Below, one piece after another: positions 26,627 to 36,500 of a DNA stretch of 64,000 nt. Made by a program: the position numbers and the translations under genes. Under the pieces are notes generated by a model, which saw nothing but the letters and a program-made list of their open reading frames with translations, ran no database searches and was not told the origin of the DNA. The stretch spans positions 186,001 through 250,000 of the forward strand of contig JAZKJF010000001.1 in assembly GCA_040384465.1 (NCBI GenBank), given 5' to 3'. The first letter of the stretch is position 1, and every line of letters starts with the position of its first letter. The DNA is from UBA5078 sp040384465 (lineage in GTDB: Bacteria; Pseudomonadota; Gammaproteobacteria; Pseudomonadales; Pseudohongiellaceae).

Positions 26627-28746
26627 TCGACAGTGCAGACTCCGGGCAGAGCCCTATGCAAGCTTCCATGCAGGCAGTTCTGCAGGAGCTGACACGGCTG
26701 CGGACCCAGATCGCCCGCCACGATTACCTCTATCACACCCTCGATGCTCCAGTGATCCCCGACGTGGAATACGACCAGCTGTTCGCGCGTCTGGAGCAAT
26801 TGGAGGCGCAGTACCCTCAGTTGATCACTTCCGACTCTCCCTCTCAGCGTGTCGGCGCAGCGCCGCTGAGTGGCTTTGTCCAAGTCACTCATGAAGTCCC
26901 CATGATGTCGCTGGCCAAGGTGTTCGACACCGTGGATTTGGAGGACTTTGAAGCCCGCATCAAGAGACGGCTGGATACCAATGCCGATATTTCCTACAGC
27001 TGTGAACCCAAGATCGATGGGGTGGCCGTCAGCCTGTTGTATGAAGACGGCGTGCTGACCCGTGCCGCGACGCGTGGCGATGGCGTCACGGGTGAGGACA
27101 TTACCCACAACGTGCGGACTTTGCGCGACATCCCACTGCGATTGGGCCTCGTCAATGAGGCAGCTGCGGCCACCATTCCACGTCGCCTGGAAGTACGGGG
27201 TGAGATCTACATGACGCGCTCCGGTTTCGAGATCATGAATCGTGAAGCCGAACGCACCGGTGGCAAGAGTTTCGTCAATCCGCGCAATGCGGCCGCCGGC
27301 ACCTTGCGCCAGCTTGATCCACGTATTACTGACCAGCGTCCGCTGCGCCTGTTCTGTTACAGCGCCAACGTGTTGAGTGAGCCGGGCGAGAAGGGCGCGA
27401 ACGAGAGGGGTGCGAACGAGAGTCCCGCGCTGCCTGCGACTCTCAGTGCGACTTTGTCCCAACTCGAACAATGGGGTTTGCCGGTGAATCCGGAGCGGCG
27501 TACTGTGACCGGCGCTGCCGAGTGTCTGGCCTACGCGCAAGACCTGTTGGCAAAGCGGCCTTCGCTGGATTACGAGATCGATGGTGCGGTGATCAAAGTG
27601 GATCGTCTGCAGTTGCAAGCCGAGCTTGGGTTCAACGCTCGCACACCGCGCTGGGCCATGGCTTACAAGTTTCCTGCAGAAGAGGTCTCCACAGTGGTGT
27701 TGGGCGTCGATTTCCAAGTCGGACGCACGGGTACCATTACGCCTGTCGCGCGCCTGCAACCAGTCTTTGTCGGCGGCGTGACTGTTAGCAATGCCACGCT
27801 CCACAATATGGCCGAAATTGCTCGCTTAGGTTTGCACATTGGCGACACCGTGATTATCCGCCGTGCCGGGGACGTGATTCCCAAAGTGGTGAAGGTCATC
27901 ACAGAAGAGGGTGCGCCTACTGCACTGTTAACAGTCGAAATGCCTGCCGAGTGCCCGGCTTGTCGCTCCAAAGTCGAGCCTGATGGTGACATTCTGTTCC
28001 GCTGCAGCGGCGGGCTGGTCTGCCCGGCGCAGCGCAAAGAGGCGATACGGCACTTCTGCGCTCGCGGTGCGCTGGATATTGAAGGCCTGGGCGAGAAGCT
28101 GATCGACCAATTGGTAGACAAGGGGCTGGTCCATGACGTCGCCGATGTTTTCCATCTCCGCCACGAGGATTTGGTGGGGCTGGAGCGCATGGCCGACAAG
28201 TCAGCCAGTAATCTGGTGTCTGCCATCGACAAGGCACGCCAGACCACGTTGCCGCGTTTTCTGTACGGGCTTGGCATTCCTGACGTAGGGGAGGCGACGG
28301 CGCTGGCGCTGGTCAATCATTTCGGTACGCTGGACCTTATTATGGCGGCGGACACCACCGCCTTGGAGGAAGTGGCAGACGTGGGGCCCATCGTCGCGGC
28401 GCATGTGCAGCATTTCTTTGCGAACGCAGAAAACCGTGCTGTGGTCGCCAGGCTTCGGGACAGTGGAGTGCGCTGGAACGAGTCCGAGGTTGCCGTGCAG
28501 TCCGATATTCTCCAAGGTCAGATTTTTGTACTCACGGGCACGCTGGAGATGATGACCCGCGATGAGGCCAAGGAAAAACTGCAAGCGCTGGGTGCGAAGG
28601 TGGCAGGCAGCGTCTCGAAAAAAACAACGTACGTCATAGCCGGGCCAGGTGCGGGCTCGAAGCTGGACAAGGCTGTGGAGCTGGAAGTGCCCGTCATGGA
28701 TGAACCGCAGTTTCTGGCGTTTCTGGCGCAATACTTACCTGTATGA
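26623..28746 (+). CDS. ligA: NAD-dependent DNA ligase LigA
   Basis: This 707-residue enzyme joins nicks in replication and repair using NAD. Domains run in order: the Ia domain (ARHDYLYH, residues 31-38), the adenylation domain with nucleophile Lys130 in CEPKIDGVAV and RGDGVTGEDIT, the OB fold, a Cys4 zinc finger (CPACRSK...CSGGLVCPAQ), helix-hairpin-helix repeats and a BRCT domain (FVLTGTLEMMTRDEAKE) near 630-707. Near residues 255-265 an extra GEKGANERGANES insert lengthens a loop. The start overlaps zipA. The last codon and stop (GTA TGA) lie inside a REPIN that carries a G-to-T change relative to its family head. Confidence 0.97.
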   Translation: MIDSADSGQSPMQASMQAVLQELTRLRTQIARHDYLYHTLDAPVIPDVEYDQLFARLEQLEAQYPQLITSDSPSQRVGAAPLSGFVQVTHEVPMMSLAKVFDTVDLEDFEARIKRRLDTNADISYSCEPKIDGVAVSLLYEDGVLTRAATRGDGVTGEDITHNVRTLRDIPLRLGLVNEAAAATIPRRLEVRGEIYMTRSGFEIMNREAERTGGKSFVNPRNAAAGTLRQLDPRITDQRPLRLFCYSANVLSEPGEKGANERGANESPALPATLSATLSQLEQWGLPVNPERRTVTGAAECLAYAQDLLAKRPSLDYEIDGAVIKVDRLQLQAELGFNARTPRWAMAYKFPAEEVSTVVLGVDFQVGRTGTITPVARLQPVFVGGVTVSNATLHNMAEIARLGLHIGDTVIIRRAGDVIPKVVKVITEEGAPTALLTVEMPAECPACRSKVEPDGDILFRCSGGLVCPAQRKEAIRHFCARGALDIEGLGEKLIDQLVDKGLVHDVADVFHLRHEDLVGLERMADKSASNLVSAIDKARQTTLPRFLYGLGIPDVGEATALALVNHFGTLDLIMAADTTALEEVADVGPIVAAHVQHFFANAENRAVVARLRDSGVRWNESEVAVQSDILQGQIFVLTGTLEMMTRDEAKEKLQALGAKVAGSVSKKTTYVIAGPGAGSKLDKAVELEVPVMDEPQFLAFLAQYLPV

Positions 28747-28804
28747 GCCTGCCCTGCAGGCGACCGGTGCCACCTTTTTTTCGCCTGCAGGGCAGGCTCC
28801 TACA
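28740..28804. repeat. Type-B REPIN overlapping the ligA stop codon
   Basis: The left arm starts TGTATGAGCCTGCCCTGCAG, where the family has TGTAGGAGCC. The changed base creates the TGA that ends ligA. The right arm ends CAGGCTCCTACA at 28804, 10 bp before the next gene. The spacer is T-rich. Confidence 0.87.
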
Positions 28805-28814
28805 ATGAGGCTAT

Positions 28815-29423
28815 ATGCTGCAACGCCCCATCCTGCTGGCTCTATTGCTGACTCTGACCGGCTGCCTCAGCAGCCAGCCGCGCAATATCTCGAACGTCTG
28901 TGACATGTTTGAAGATCGCCGCTCCTGGTACGAGGCAGCGGTACGGACTGAGCAACGCTGGCAGGTGCCCGTCTCAGTCTCGATGGCGTTCATCTATCAG
29001 GAATCCGCTTTCGAATCCCGCGCCAGACCGGCACGGACACGTCTGTTGTGGGTCATTCCGTGGGTGCGTCCCTCCGATGCTTTCGGCTATCCGCAAGCGC
29101 TCGACAGCACCTGGAATGATTACCGCGAATCCACTGGCAACTTCATTGCGCGGCGCGCCAACTTCGCTGATGCCGTGGACTTTATCGGCTGGTATAACGC
29201 CAACAGTTATCGTCGCAACAACATTGCCCTGCATGACGCCCGCAACCTGTATCTTGCCTACCATGAAGGCAACACCGGTTTCGACAGACGTACGTATGAA
29301 GGCAAGCAGTGGTTACTGGATGCCGCAGAGCGCGTACAACGAAATGCTGATCGCTACGAAACACAATACGAGCAGTGTCGGAATGAGCTTGAAATGAGCT
29401 GGTTCGGCAGGCTGCTGGATTAG
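28815..29423 (+). CDS. Lipoprotein with lytic-transglycosylase-like (SLT) domain
   Basis: This 202-residue lipoprotein has signal LLALLLTLTGC with the lipobox Cys at about residue 17. The mature part has SVSMAFIYQESAFESRARP, matching the SLT active-site helix with its catalytic Glu, then FGYPQALDSTWNDYRE, FIGWYNANSYRRNNI and AYHEGNTGF, as in soluble lytic transglycosylases. It probably cleaves peptidoglycan glycan strands from the inner face of the outer membrane. It begins 10 bp after a REPIN, and a djlA-like gene follows 28 bp downstream. The exact class of transglycosylase is not determined. Confidence 0.82.
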   Translation: MLQRPILLALLLTLTGCLSSQPRNISNVCDMFEDRRSWYEAAVRTEQRWQVPVSVSMAFIYQESAFESRARPARTRLLWVIPWVRPSDAFGYPQALDSTWNDYRESTGNFIARRANFADAVDFIGWYNANSYRRNNIALHDARNLYLAYHEGNTGFDRRTYEGKQWLLDAAERVQRNADRYETQYEQCRNELEMSWFGRLLD

Positions 29424-29451
29424 AATAAATGACGCTGAAGAGAGGTAAACG

Positions 29452-30255
29452 ATGAGTTGGTGGGGCAAAGTGATTGGCGGGACGTTTGGTTTCGTCATGG
29501 GAGGACCGCTCGGTGCTGTGCTGGGAGCTGCACTCGGGAACTACTTTGATGGCGGCATGGACCGTATCACTGCCGACGATGCCTTGCTGGGCGCAGGAGG
29601 TGCCGACCCTCGAACCAACGAACGGGTGCAGACCGCGTTCTTCACCGCCGTGTTCTCGCTGATGGGCTATATCGCCAAGGCCGATGGCAAAGTCAGTCGG
29701 GACGAGATCTCGCTGGCTCAGCAGGTCATGGGGCAGATGCAACTGCAGGCGGAGCAGAAGAAGCTTGCCATCGGTTTGTTTGAGCAAGGTAAACAATCTG
29801 AGTTTCCTTATGTGCAGGTGCTGGAGCAGTTCAAGCGCGAGTGCCAGCGACGCCGCAATCTGATTCAAATGTTTCTGGAGATTCTGACAGCGACAGCGCT
29901 GGCGGATGGTGAAATGGACCCAGCCGAGCGGCGCGTGTTGGAATCGATTGCCGCCAGCCTCGGTTATGCAAAAGCGGATTATGACCGCCTCATCATGCGG
30001 ATGAGCGCGCAATACCGTTTCACTACCGACGAGACTCCGGAGCAAAAACTCAACGATGCCTACAAGGTGTTGGGCCTGACGCCCAGCGCCGACGTGGCTG
30101 AGGTCAAGAAGGCCTACCGCAAACTCATGAGTCAGCATCATCCTGACAAACTCGTATCGAAAGGCTTGCCCGAAGAGATGATGGCCATGGCCACGAAGAA
30201 AACGCAGGAGATCAAGACAGCTTACGAAACCATCACGGCACAGCGTGGCGACTGA
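29452..30255 (+). CDS. djlA: DjlA-like co-chaperone (TerB and DnaJ domains)
   Basis: The 267-residue protein has an N-terminal Gly-zipper membrane segment (GGTFGFVMGGPLGAVLGAAL, residues about 9-28), a TerB-like helical domain (residues about 60-180, with FSLMGYIAKADGKVSRDE and ALADGEMDPAERRVL), and a C-terminal J domain with YKVLGLTPSADVAEVKKAYR and the HPD triad in SQHHPDK. This is DjlA architecture: an inner-membrane J protein that stimulates DnaK ATPase. A good ribosome-binding site, AGAGG, precedes the ATG. It appears to end the short operon starting near 28815. Confidence 0.9.
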   Translation: MSWWGKVIGGTFGFVMGGPLGAVLGAALGNYFDGGMDRITADDALLGAGGADPRTNERVQTAFFTAVFSLMGYIAKADGKVSRDEISLAQQVMGQMQLQAEQKKLAIGLFEQGKQSEFPYVQVLEQFKRECQRRRNLIQMFLEILTATALADGEMDPAERRVLESIAASLGYAKADYDRLIMRMSAQYRFTTDETPEQKLNDAYKVLGLTPSADVAEVKKAYRKLMSQHHPDKLVSKGLPEEMMAMATKKTQEIKTAYETITAQRGD

Positions 30256-30307
30256 GAGGGATAACTATCGGTACATGGCGTGACAGCTGGGTTTACGAAA
30301 AACGGGT

Positions 30308-30336
30308 ATAAAAAAAGCCCAACCGAAGTTGGGCTT
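30308..30336 (-). terminator. Intrinsic terminator (UUCG loop) on the minus strand
   Basis: Read on the minus strand, a 9-bp stem AAGCCCAAC-TTCG-GTTGGGCTT (30315-30336) is followed directly by a run of T. The stable UUCG tetraloop and U-tract make this a textbook rho-independent terminator. It lies about 205 bases beyond the stop of the M16 protease gene, implying a long 3' untranslated region. Confidence 0.85.
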
Positions 30337-30364
30337 AAGTAACTACTATCAAGGGAGAGATAAA

Positions 30365-30445
30365 ATGAAACAAAACCCACAATTTTGTCTGCAATCTACC
30401 TACATACAATCAGACTGTGCCGTTTCCACGAAGTTCCAGAATTAA
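30365..30445 (+). CDS. Candidate 26-residue small ORF
   Basis: An ATG at 30365 is preceded by AAGGGAGAGATAAA, a near-ideal Shine-Dalgarno with good spacing. It opens a frame of 26 codons (MKQNPQFCLQSTYIQSDCAV and six more) ending in TAA. The ribosome-binding site is better than those of many real genes in the window. However, the peptide is very short, resembles nothing I know, and no promoter is evident. It lies just after the hairpin at 30308-30336, antisense to the 3' region of the M16 protease transcript. Treat as tentative. Confidence 0.3.
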   Translation: MKQNPQFCLQSTYIQSDCAVSTKFQN

Positions 30446-30539
30446 TTAAAAAAGATTGAGAAATTTTCTCTTATTCTGGCGCAGGTGCTGCCTTTTCTCT
30501 CAATTCCTATGTAACCTATTGAAAATAAATGTTTTTAAT

Positions 30540-33500
30540 CTAGATCGAGAACTCCTTCAAGCCCAGGTCCTGCACTGATTTCAGCTGTTGGATATTGCTG
30601 ATGACACCAATGCTTGCACGCTCCGGTTGCAGATAAGTGCGGGCGACGCGTTGCAGATCTTCCACTTGGGTCGCTAAAACCTGACGGCGATAGGCCAAGC
30701 GCTGCTCGCGGGTCCGGCCGAACAGTTCGTTGTAGAACGCCTGTTTTGCTTCTCCGGCTGGGGAAGACGATTTGTCCATCGCGCTGATCACCCCGAGGAT
30801 TGCCTCTTCCACTTGACGCCATTCGTGCGTCTCCTGCAGCACCCATTCTATGGCGCGATCGAAATCCTGCAGGGTCTCGGCCAGACGTGGGTCGCGATAA
30901 GAATAGAAGCGGAAGGACGCAGAATTGGCATCCTGATCCGCGCCGCCACCATAAGCGCCCCCTTGCTCACGGATGCTGCGATGCAGGAAACCGTTGCGCA
31001 GGAAACCACTCAGCACGGTGAGGGTGGCATGGTCTGGATGGGTTGCGGGCACCGTCGGATAAGCTTTGGCGCAGAAGTTGACCTGGGTATTCGTTGTCCA
31101 TATCTGTCTCACTGTCTCCCGTACTGACGGCAGGTGCAGGCTGGAGGAGGTCGCGTCCGTCACGTCCGGAATCTGATCCCAACGCTGTGCCAGTGTCGTT
31201 GTCAGCGCCGTCTGATTGGCTTCTTCCCCAATCAGCAAGAAGCGGCGTGGAGCCCGCAGGACCTGCTCATGGATGGCCTGGAAACGCTCCAGAAGTGCTT
31301 TGGCTTCTTTGCTGACCTTGAGCGATTTGCTCAGCCCACGCAAGGTGCTGATGCCCGCCAGCCCGGTGAATTGATGACTGAGGCGGGCACTAGGGCTCAT
31401 GCCGCTGCTGGCCAGCGACATTGCCAGCGAGTGGCCTTGACCGGTGATGCTGCTGTCCCGGCGCGCGGTGATCTGATCCATGATCTCACGCAGACGTTGC
31501 GCCTCGTCGAAACGGCAATTCGTGAAAGTCTCGACCAGTAATTCGGAAAGTGCTTCGTGATTGCTCTGCAGCGCCTTGCTGGAGAGCACCAGAATGGCTT
31601 TGCTTTGTTGTTCGTCGTCCAGCTGGCTGCGGATATTGGCGTAGTAATTCACCCCGCCGCTGATTCTGGATTGCCAGGTTTGCACCTCGGCGTAGCTGCG
31701 TTTGCCGATGCCGAATTCTGGCAAGCAGCTGCTGTAATATGGCAACAGCGCCAGCAGTTCGTCGTCCAGTGACGGCAGCTCCACCACCACCTGCTGATAG
31801 CACAGGCCGTTGGTGCCTTGTGCGTAGAAATCCACGGGCATGGCACGGGTAGCGGATTTGATGACTGTCTTGGTGGCAGTCAGCTGTGGCAAATCGGCAG
31901 GCACGTCTTCCAGGCCAACCTTGGGCAGGATGGACGGGTCATCGTGGGCTTCCTGGCGCTCGGCCAGACGCTTGCTGCGTTCGATGATCGCTTGTACTTC
32001 TGCCGGGGCGAGCTTGTTTTTGATGTCCTGCAATTTGTGCAGCTCACCGGCGGCCTGACGCTCTGCCAGTTGGGTATCCGGGCGCAGGGTCAGCACGACG
32101 TTGTGTGGATTGTCGATCAACAGACGCTGGATCAGCCCGGGGATGAAAGCGGGGTCCTTGATCTGCTCGCGCAGAGTGGCCAGCACCGGGTCAATGTCGA
32201 GCAGGTTGATGGGGTCGCCACCGTGCAGCGCACTGGACAGGCTGGCGATAATCAGTTGCAAACCATAGGGATGGCTGTCGCCGGTGATCTCGCGCTGATT
32301 CAGCTCCAGCTGGTGCAGTGCTGCTTCGATCTGTTCTTCTGGAATACCTTGTTCCGCGATCCGAACCAGCGTATCGCGCACCAGTTTTTCGACTTCCGCC
32401 GTAGCGTCGCTGGCACAGCCTTCGAGACCGCACATCAGGCTCATCTCGCGGTTGCTGTCTTCCAGTCCGCACAATGGCGAGGGGGACGAACCGAGACCAC
32501 AGGTTTCCAGTACCTGCATGAGAGGACTGGCGCTGTTGTCCATCAACACGCTGGAGAGCAGTTGCGCCTGAAACATGTCATTCAGATCGATGCTCTTGCC
32601 GAGCAGCCAGCTCACCACCACATGAGTCTTGTTGGTATTACCGGCTTCGTCGTCCTCCAGGTCTTCTTCCTGCAGGGGGTAGCTTTCCTCAACACGGATC
32701 GGTGCGTAGTAGCGTTTCTCGTCGCGCACATGAATGTGGACGTCCAGTTTATCGAAACGAGACAGGGCCAGATCTTCGAAACGCTGCTGATGCTCGATCG
32801 CAGGGATGTCGCCATAGGTCATGAACACGGCATTGCTGGGATGGTAGTGCGTCTCGTAGAAAGCTTTCAGATCAGCATAACTGAGATCTGGAATATGTTC
32901 GGGCTCGCCGCCACTGTTGTAATGATACGTCGTCGTGGGGTAGAGGTACTTGCTCAAGGTGTGCCACAGGATCGAGTTGGTGGAGCTCATGGCCCCTTTC
33001 ATTTCGTTGTAGACCACGCCCTTGAATTGCAGCTCACTCGCCGGGTTTTCCGGTTCACTGAATTCCAGGCGATGCCCTTCTTGTGCGAAATCCAGTTCGT
33101 GCAGGCGTGAGAAAAACACCGCGTCCAGATAGACCTCCAGCAGATTGTTGAAGTCTTTGCGGTTCTTGCTGGCGAAGGGATAGGCTGTCCAGTCGCTGCT
33201 GGTAAACGCATTCATGAAGGTGTTGAGTGAGCGGCGGATCATCATGAAGAAGGGATCACGCACCGGGTATTTCTGGCTGCCGCACAACACTGTGTGTTCG
33301 AGAATGTGCGCCACACCACGCGAATCCATAGGCACAGTACGCAGACCGACGAGGAAGACGTTTTCGACATCATCGGCAGCCAGATGAAAGTGCAGGGCGC
33401 CCGTGACGCGATGACGGTACTCCTGCATGTCCACATTCAGCGTGGGAATGCGTTGACTGCGAATCCACTCGAAGGCCGGGTGGCAGGAGCCAACAGTCGG

Positions 33501-33542
33501 ATTCACCGGGGCGGCCTGAGCAGTGTGTTCTGTTCTCATCAT
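30540..33542 (-). CDS. M16C-family metallopeptidase (presequence-protease-like)
   Basis: This 1000-residue protein is a single-chain M16 peptidase. The inverted zinc motif HILEH at residues 79-83 is followed by VLCGSQKYPVRDPFF and LNTFMNAFTSSDWTAYPF. The downstream Glu ligand is in VVYNEMKGAMSS near 180, all typical of the M16C (PreP/falcilysin) group. The C-terminal half contains the inactive paired domains and ends with FYNELFGRT and VEDLQRVARTYL. These enzymes degrade small unfolded peptides in an enclosed chamber. No signal peptide is seen, so it is probably cytoplasmic. It is a single gene, with rapA just upstream (31 bp) on the same strand. Confidence 0.9.
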   Translation of the reverse strand: MMRTEHTAQAAPVNPTVGSCHPAFEWIRSQRIPTLNVDMQEYRHRVTGALHFHLAADDVENVFLVGLRTVPMDSRGVAHILEHTVLCGSQKYPVRDPFFMMIRRSLNTFMNAFTSSDWTAYPFASKNRKDFNNLLEVYLDAVFFSRLHELDFAQEGHRLEFSEPENPASELQFKGVVYNEMKGAMSSTNSILWHTLSKYLYPTTTYHYNSGGEPEHIPDLSYADLKAFYETHYHPSNAVFMTYGDIPAIEHQQRFEDLALSRFDKLDVHIHVRDEKRYYAPIRVEESYPLQEEDLEDDEAGNTNKTHVVVSWLLGKSIDLNDMFQAQLLSSVLMDNSASPLMQVLETCGLGSSPSPLCGLEDSNREMSLMCGLEGCASDATAEVEKLVRDTLVRIAEQGIPEEQIEAALHQLELNQREITGDSHPYGLQLIIASLSSALHGGDPINLLDIDPVLATLREQIKDPAFIPGLIQRLLIDNPHNVVLTLRPDTQLAERQAAGELHKLQDIKNKLAPAEVQAIIERSKRLAERQEAHDDPSILPKVGLEDVPADLPQLTATKTVIKSATRAMPVDFYAQGTNGLCYQQVVVELPSLDDELLALLPYYSSCLPEFGIGKRSYAEVQTWQSRISGGVNYYANIRSQLDDEQQSKAILVLSSKALQSNHEALSELLVETFTNCRFDEAQRLREIMDQITARRDSSITGQGHSLAMSLASSGMSPSARLSHQFTGLAGISTLRGLSKSLKVSKEAKALLERFQAIHEQVLRAPRRFLLIGEEANQTALTTTLAQRWDQIPDVTDATSSSLHLPSVRETVRQIWTTNTQVNFCAKAYPTVPATHPDHATLTVLSGFLRNGFLHRSIREQGGAYGGGADQDANSASFRFYSYRDPRLAETLQDFDRAIEWVLQETHEWRQVEEAILGVISAMDKSSSPAGEAKQAFYNELFGRTREQRLAYRRQVLATQVEDLQRVARTYLQPERASIGVISNIQQLKSVQDLGLKEFSI

Positions 33543-33573
33543 CGTGTTTTCTCGCGGCTGATTATTGGGTGAA

Positions 33574-36500
33574 TTATTGCGTGAATATCACGTGCACGGC
33601 GACCAACTCGACGCTGGCTTGCTTCATACACTGATGCAATTGCATGGTCTGTTCTTTCAGGTATTCGAGTTCCGATTCCCGCACATTGGGATTCACTTGC
33701 TTCAGGGCCACCAGGCGCTTGATCTCGCCGGTCTGCACTTGCAGCATGCTGGCGGCAGCGGCATTGACCGCTGTACTCATCTGTTGCTGTGCGAGCTTCT
33801 CGCCTTGCTGCAGTAACTGGGTGATGCGTGATTGTTGATCACTGACCAGTGCGGCAGCTTCGTGCTTGTCGATGAAACGCAGTTTCTGACGCGCTTTGCC
33901 GAGCGTAACGGAGCTGCTGCGCTCGCCTTCAATCTCCGGCACCAACGTGAAGTGGAAGCTGGTGGTGGGCAGAAATCGCGACATCTGCAGATGTTTCGGG
34001 GCAGGGGCCAGCGTGCGGAAAATCGCTTCCACAATGAATTCATGCTCGGCCAGGTCAGCCTCGTCTCCTTCCTGATCGCGAAGGTCGCGTGCTCTGAGCA
34101 GGCTGACAGCCGCGCCGCCTTGCGGGGAATCCAGCACCATGTCGATGGCACCGCGCACCATCGGATGTTGCCAGGTCAGGAACTGAATATCTTCGCGGTG
34201 CAGGCTGAGCTGGCGATTGAAGGTCGCGTCCATGCCGTCATCCGGCAGTGCAGGGAACGACGATACGATCATCTCTTCGGTCGGCTGTACCGCGTAGCTG
34301 TCGTCCGAATTGTGTTCGTAGTGGATACCGAAAGTGTCGAAGACTTCCTTCATGTAGGCTTCGGGCGTACAGACGGCTTCGAACTCGCGAATCTGTTGCA
34401 CCGTGCGCTCTGCGCTTTCTTTGTTGAAAGAGTTTATTTCCAGCAGGCGATCGCGACCGTGTTCCAGTTCGGCGTTGAGTTCGGCGTTGAGTGCGCGTGC
34501 TTCGGCAACAAAGGTGTTGAATGCAGGCGCTTTGGCGTTACCTGCCAGCATCAAGCTGTGCAGCGTGTCGCTGTGCTGTCGATAAATGCGGTAGGCGGCC
34601 GGTGCCACTTGTTCGAAGGCATTCAGGGCGTCCTGGTACCAATGATAAAGCACTTCCTGGGCACTGCCCGCGAAGACTGGCAGATGAATCTGAATCGTGT
34701 GTTTTTGACCGATTCTGTCGAGACGGCCGATACGCTGTTCCAGCAGATCCGGATTCAACGGCAGATCGAACAAGACGAGGTGACGGCAGAACTGGAAGTT
34801 GCGGCCTTCACTGCCGATCTCCGAGCACACCAGAATCTGGGCGCTGCTTTCGGTGCCGGCAAAGTAGGCGGCGGCGCGGTCACGGTCGAGCAGATCCATG
34901 TGCCGATGGAAGACACTGCTGCGGATGCCTGCATTGACGCGCAAGTATTTCTCCAGGCTGATCGCAGTGACATCCTGTGCGCAAATCAGCAAGACTTTTT
35001 CGCCACGCTTGCTCTGCAGGAATTCCACCAGCCACTTCACGCGCTCGTCGAACGAGGTCCAGGGCAGCGTGCGGGCTTCCTCGTCATCGTCCAGCCCCGC
35101 GACGGCACTGATGAAGGCGCTCTCGGGTTTCAGGTGCGCGTCGATCTTGTCCGGATGCTGCTGCAACAGTTCGGCATAGGCTTCTGGCAATTCCAATCGG
35201 TGCACATGCACCGTGCGGCTCGGAAAACCGGTGAGCGACTTGCGGGTGTTACGGAACAGAATACGGCCGGTGCCGTGCTGATCGAGCAGCAGTCGGATCA
35301 GACGTTGACGCGTGGCGCTCTGGTCCGCTGCCGACACTTTTGACGAAGGCAACAATGGGTTGAGCAGCGCGGCGATGGCTTCCTTCTTGTGATTCTTGCC
35401 AAGCACGGCTTCCAGTTGCTGCAGGTGTTCCGGCGCAAGAGCCTGCTGGCTGACCAGCGCGTTGATCGTGGTAGCGAGACCGTGATAATGCTCGTGCTCT
35501 TCTTTATAAGAGGCGTAGTCGCGAAAGCGATTGGGGTCGAGCAATTGCAACAGGGCGAAGTGGTTCTCCTGGCCCATCTGTTCCGGCGTGGCGGTCAACA
35601 GCAGAATGCCCTTGCTGGATTCGGCTATCTGTTTGATGCGGGCGTAGTCGTTGAGCTTCTTCGCAGACTTCGCATCGGCATTGTCAGCGATACGGGCATC
35701 GTCACGGAGGTGGTGGGCCTCGTCGATGATGCACAAATCCCATTCGCCCTTGAGCGCGAAGTCATACCACTCCGGCTGGCGGTGGAAGAGGTCGATACTG
35801 GTCAGTACCAGTTGCTCTTCCAGGAAGGGATTGCGTTGTTTGGAAAGCGGCGTGTCTTCATCTTCGCGCATGGCTTCGAGGATTTCGCCACAACGCTCTT
35901 CGTCATAAATGCTGAAGTGCAAGCTGAAGCGGCGCAGCATTTCCACCAGCCATTGGTTCAACAACGCCTCGGGAACAATCACCAGCACCCGGCTGGCCAA
36001 CCCATTGACCAGTTGCTGCTGCAGAATAAGACCTGCTTCGATGGTCTTGCCCAGACCCACTTCGTCGGCCAGCATAACGCGGGGAGCAAAACGGCTCGCC
36101 ACTTCGGAGGCAATATAGAGTTGATGAGGGATGAGATCGGTTCGACCACTGCACAGACCGAGCACGGAAGATTTTTCGATATCGGCCAGCTTTTCCAAAG
36201 TGTGCTGGCGCAGGTAGAACCACTGAGCTGCATCGGTTTGTCCTGAGAACAGCCGCTCTGTGGGTTTGTTCAGCACCAGCGTATCACTCAGCAGTGACTC
36301 GGGCAGTTTGATGGTGTCTGCTGCGTTGTCCTTCTGGTGAGCGTGATAGATCACTGTGTCTTTGTAGGGCAACGCCTCGATCACAATCAGTTCGTCACCG
36401 GTAATAGTGGTAATAGTGTCACCTGCCGCGAAGAGGATGCGGCTGAGTGGCGCCTGATGACGAGCATAGCGACGGGTTTGCTCGCAAGAGCGGAATTCGA

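Noticed and set aside
31818..33110. Open frame of 430 codons on the plus strand
   Set aside because: It lies wholly within the M16C protease gene, whose zinc motif and domains are clear; no family features or ribosome-binding site.
33832..35343. Open frame of 503 codons opposite rapA
   Set aside because: Antisense to complete RapA helicase motifs; composition is that of a mirror frame.
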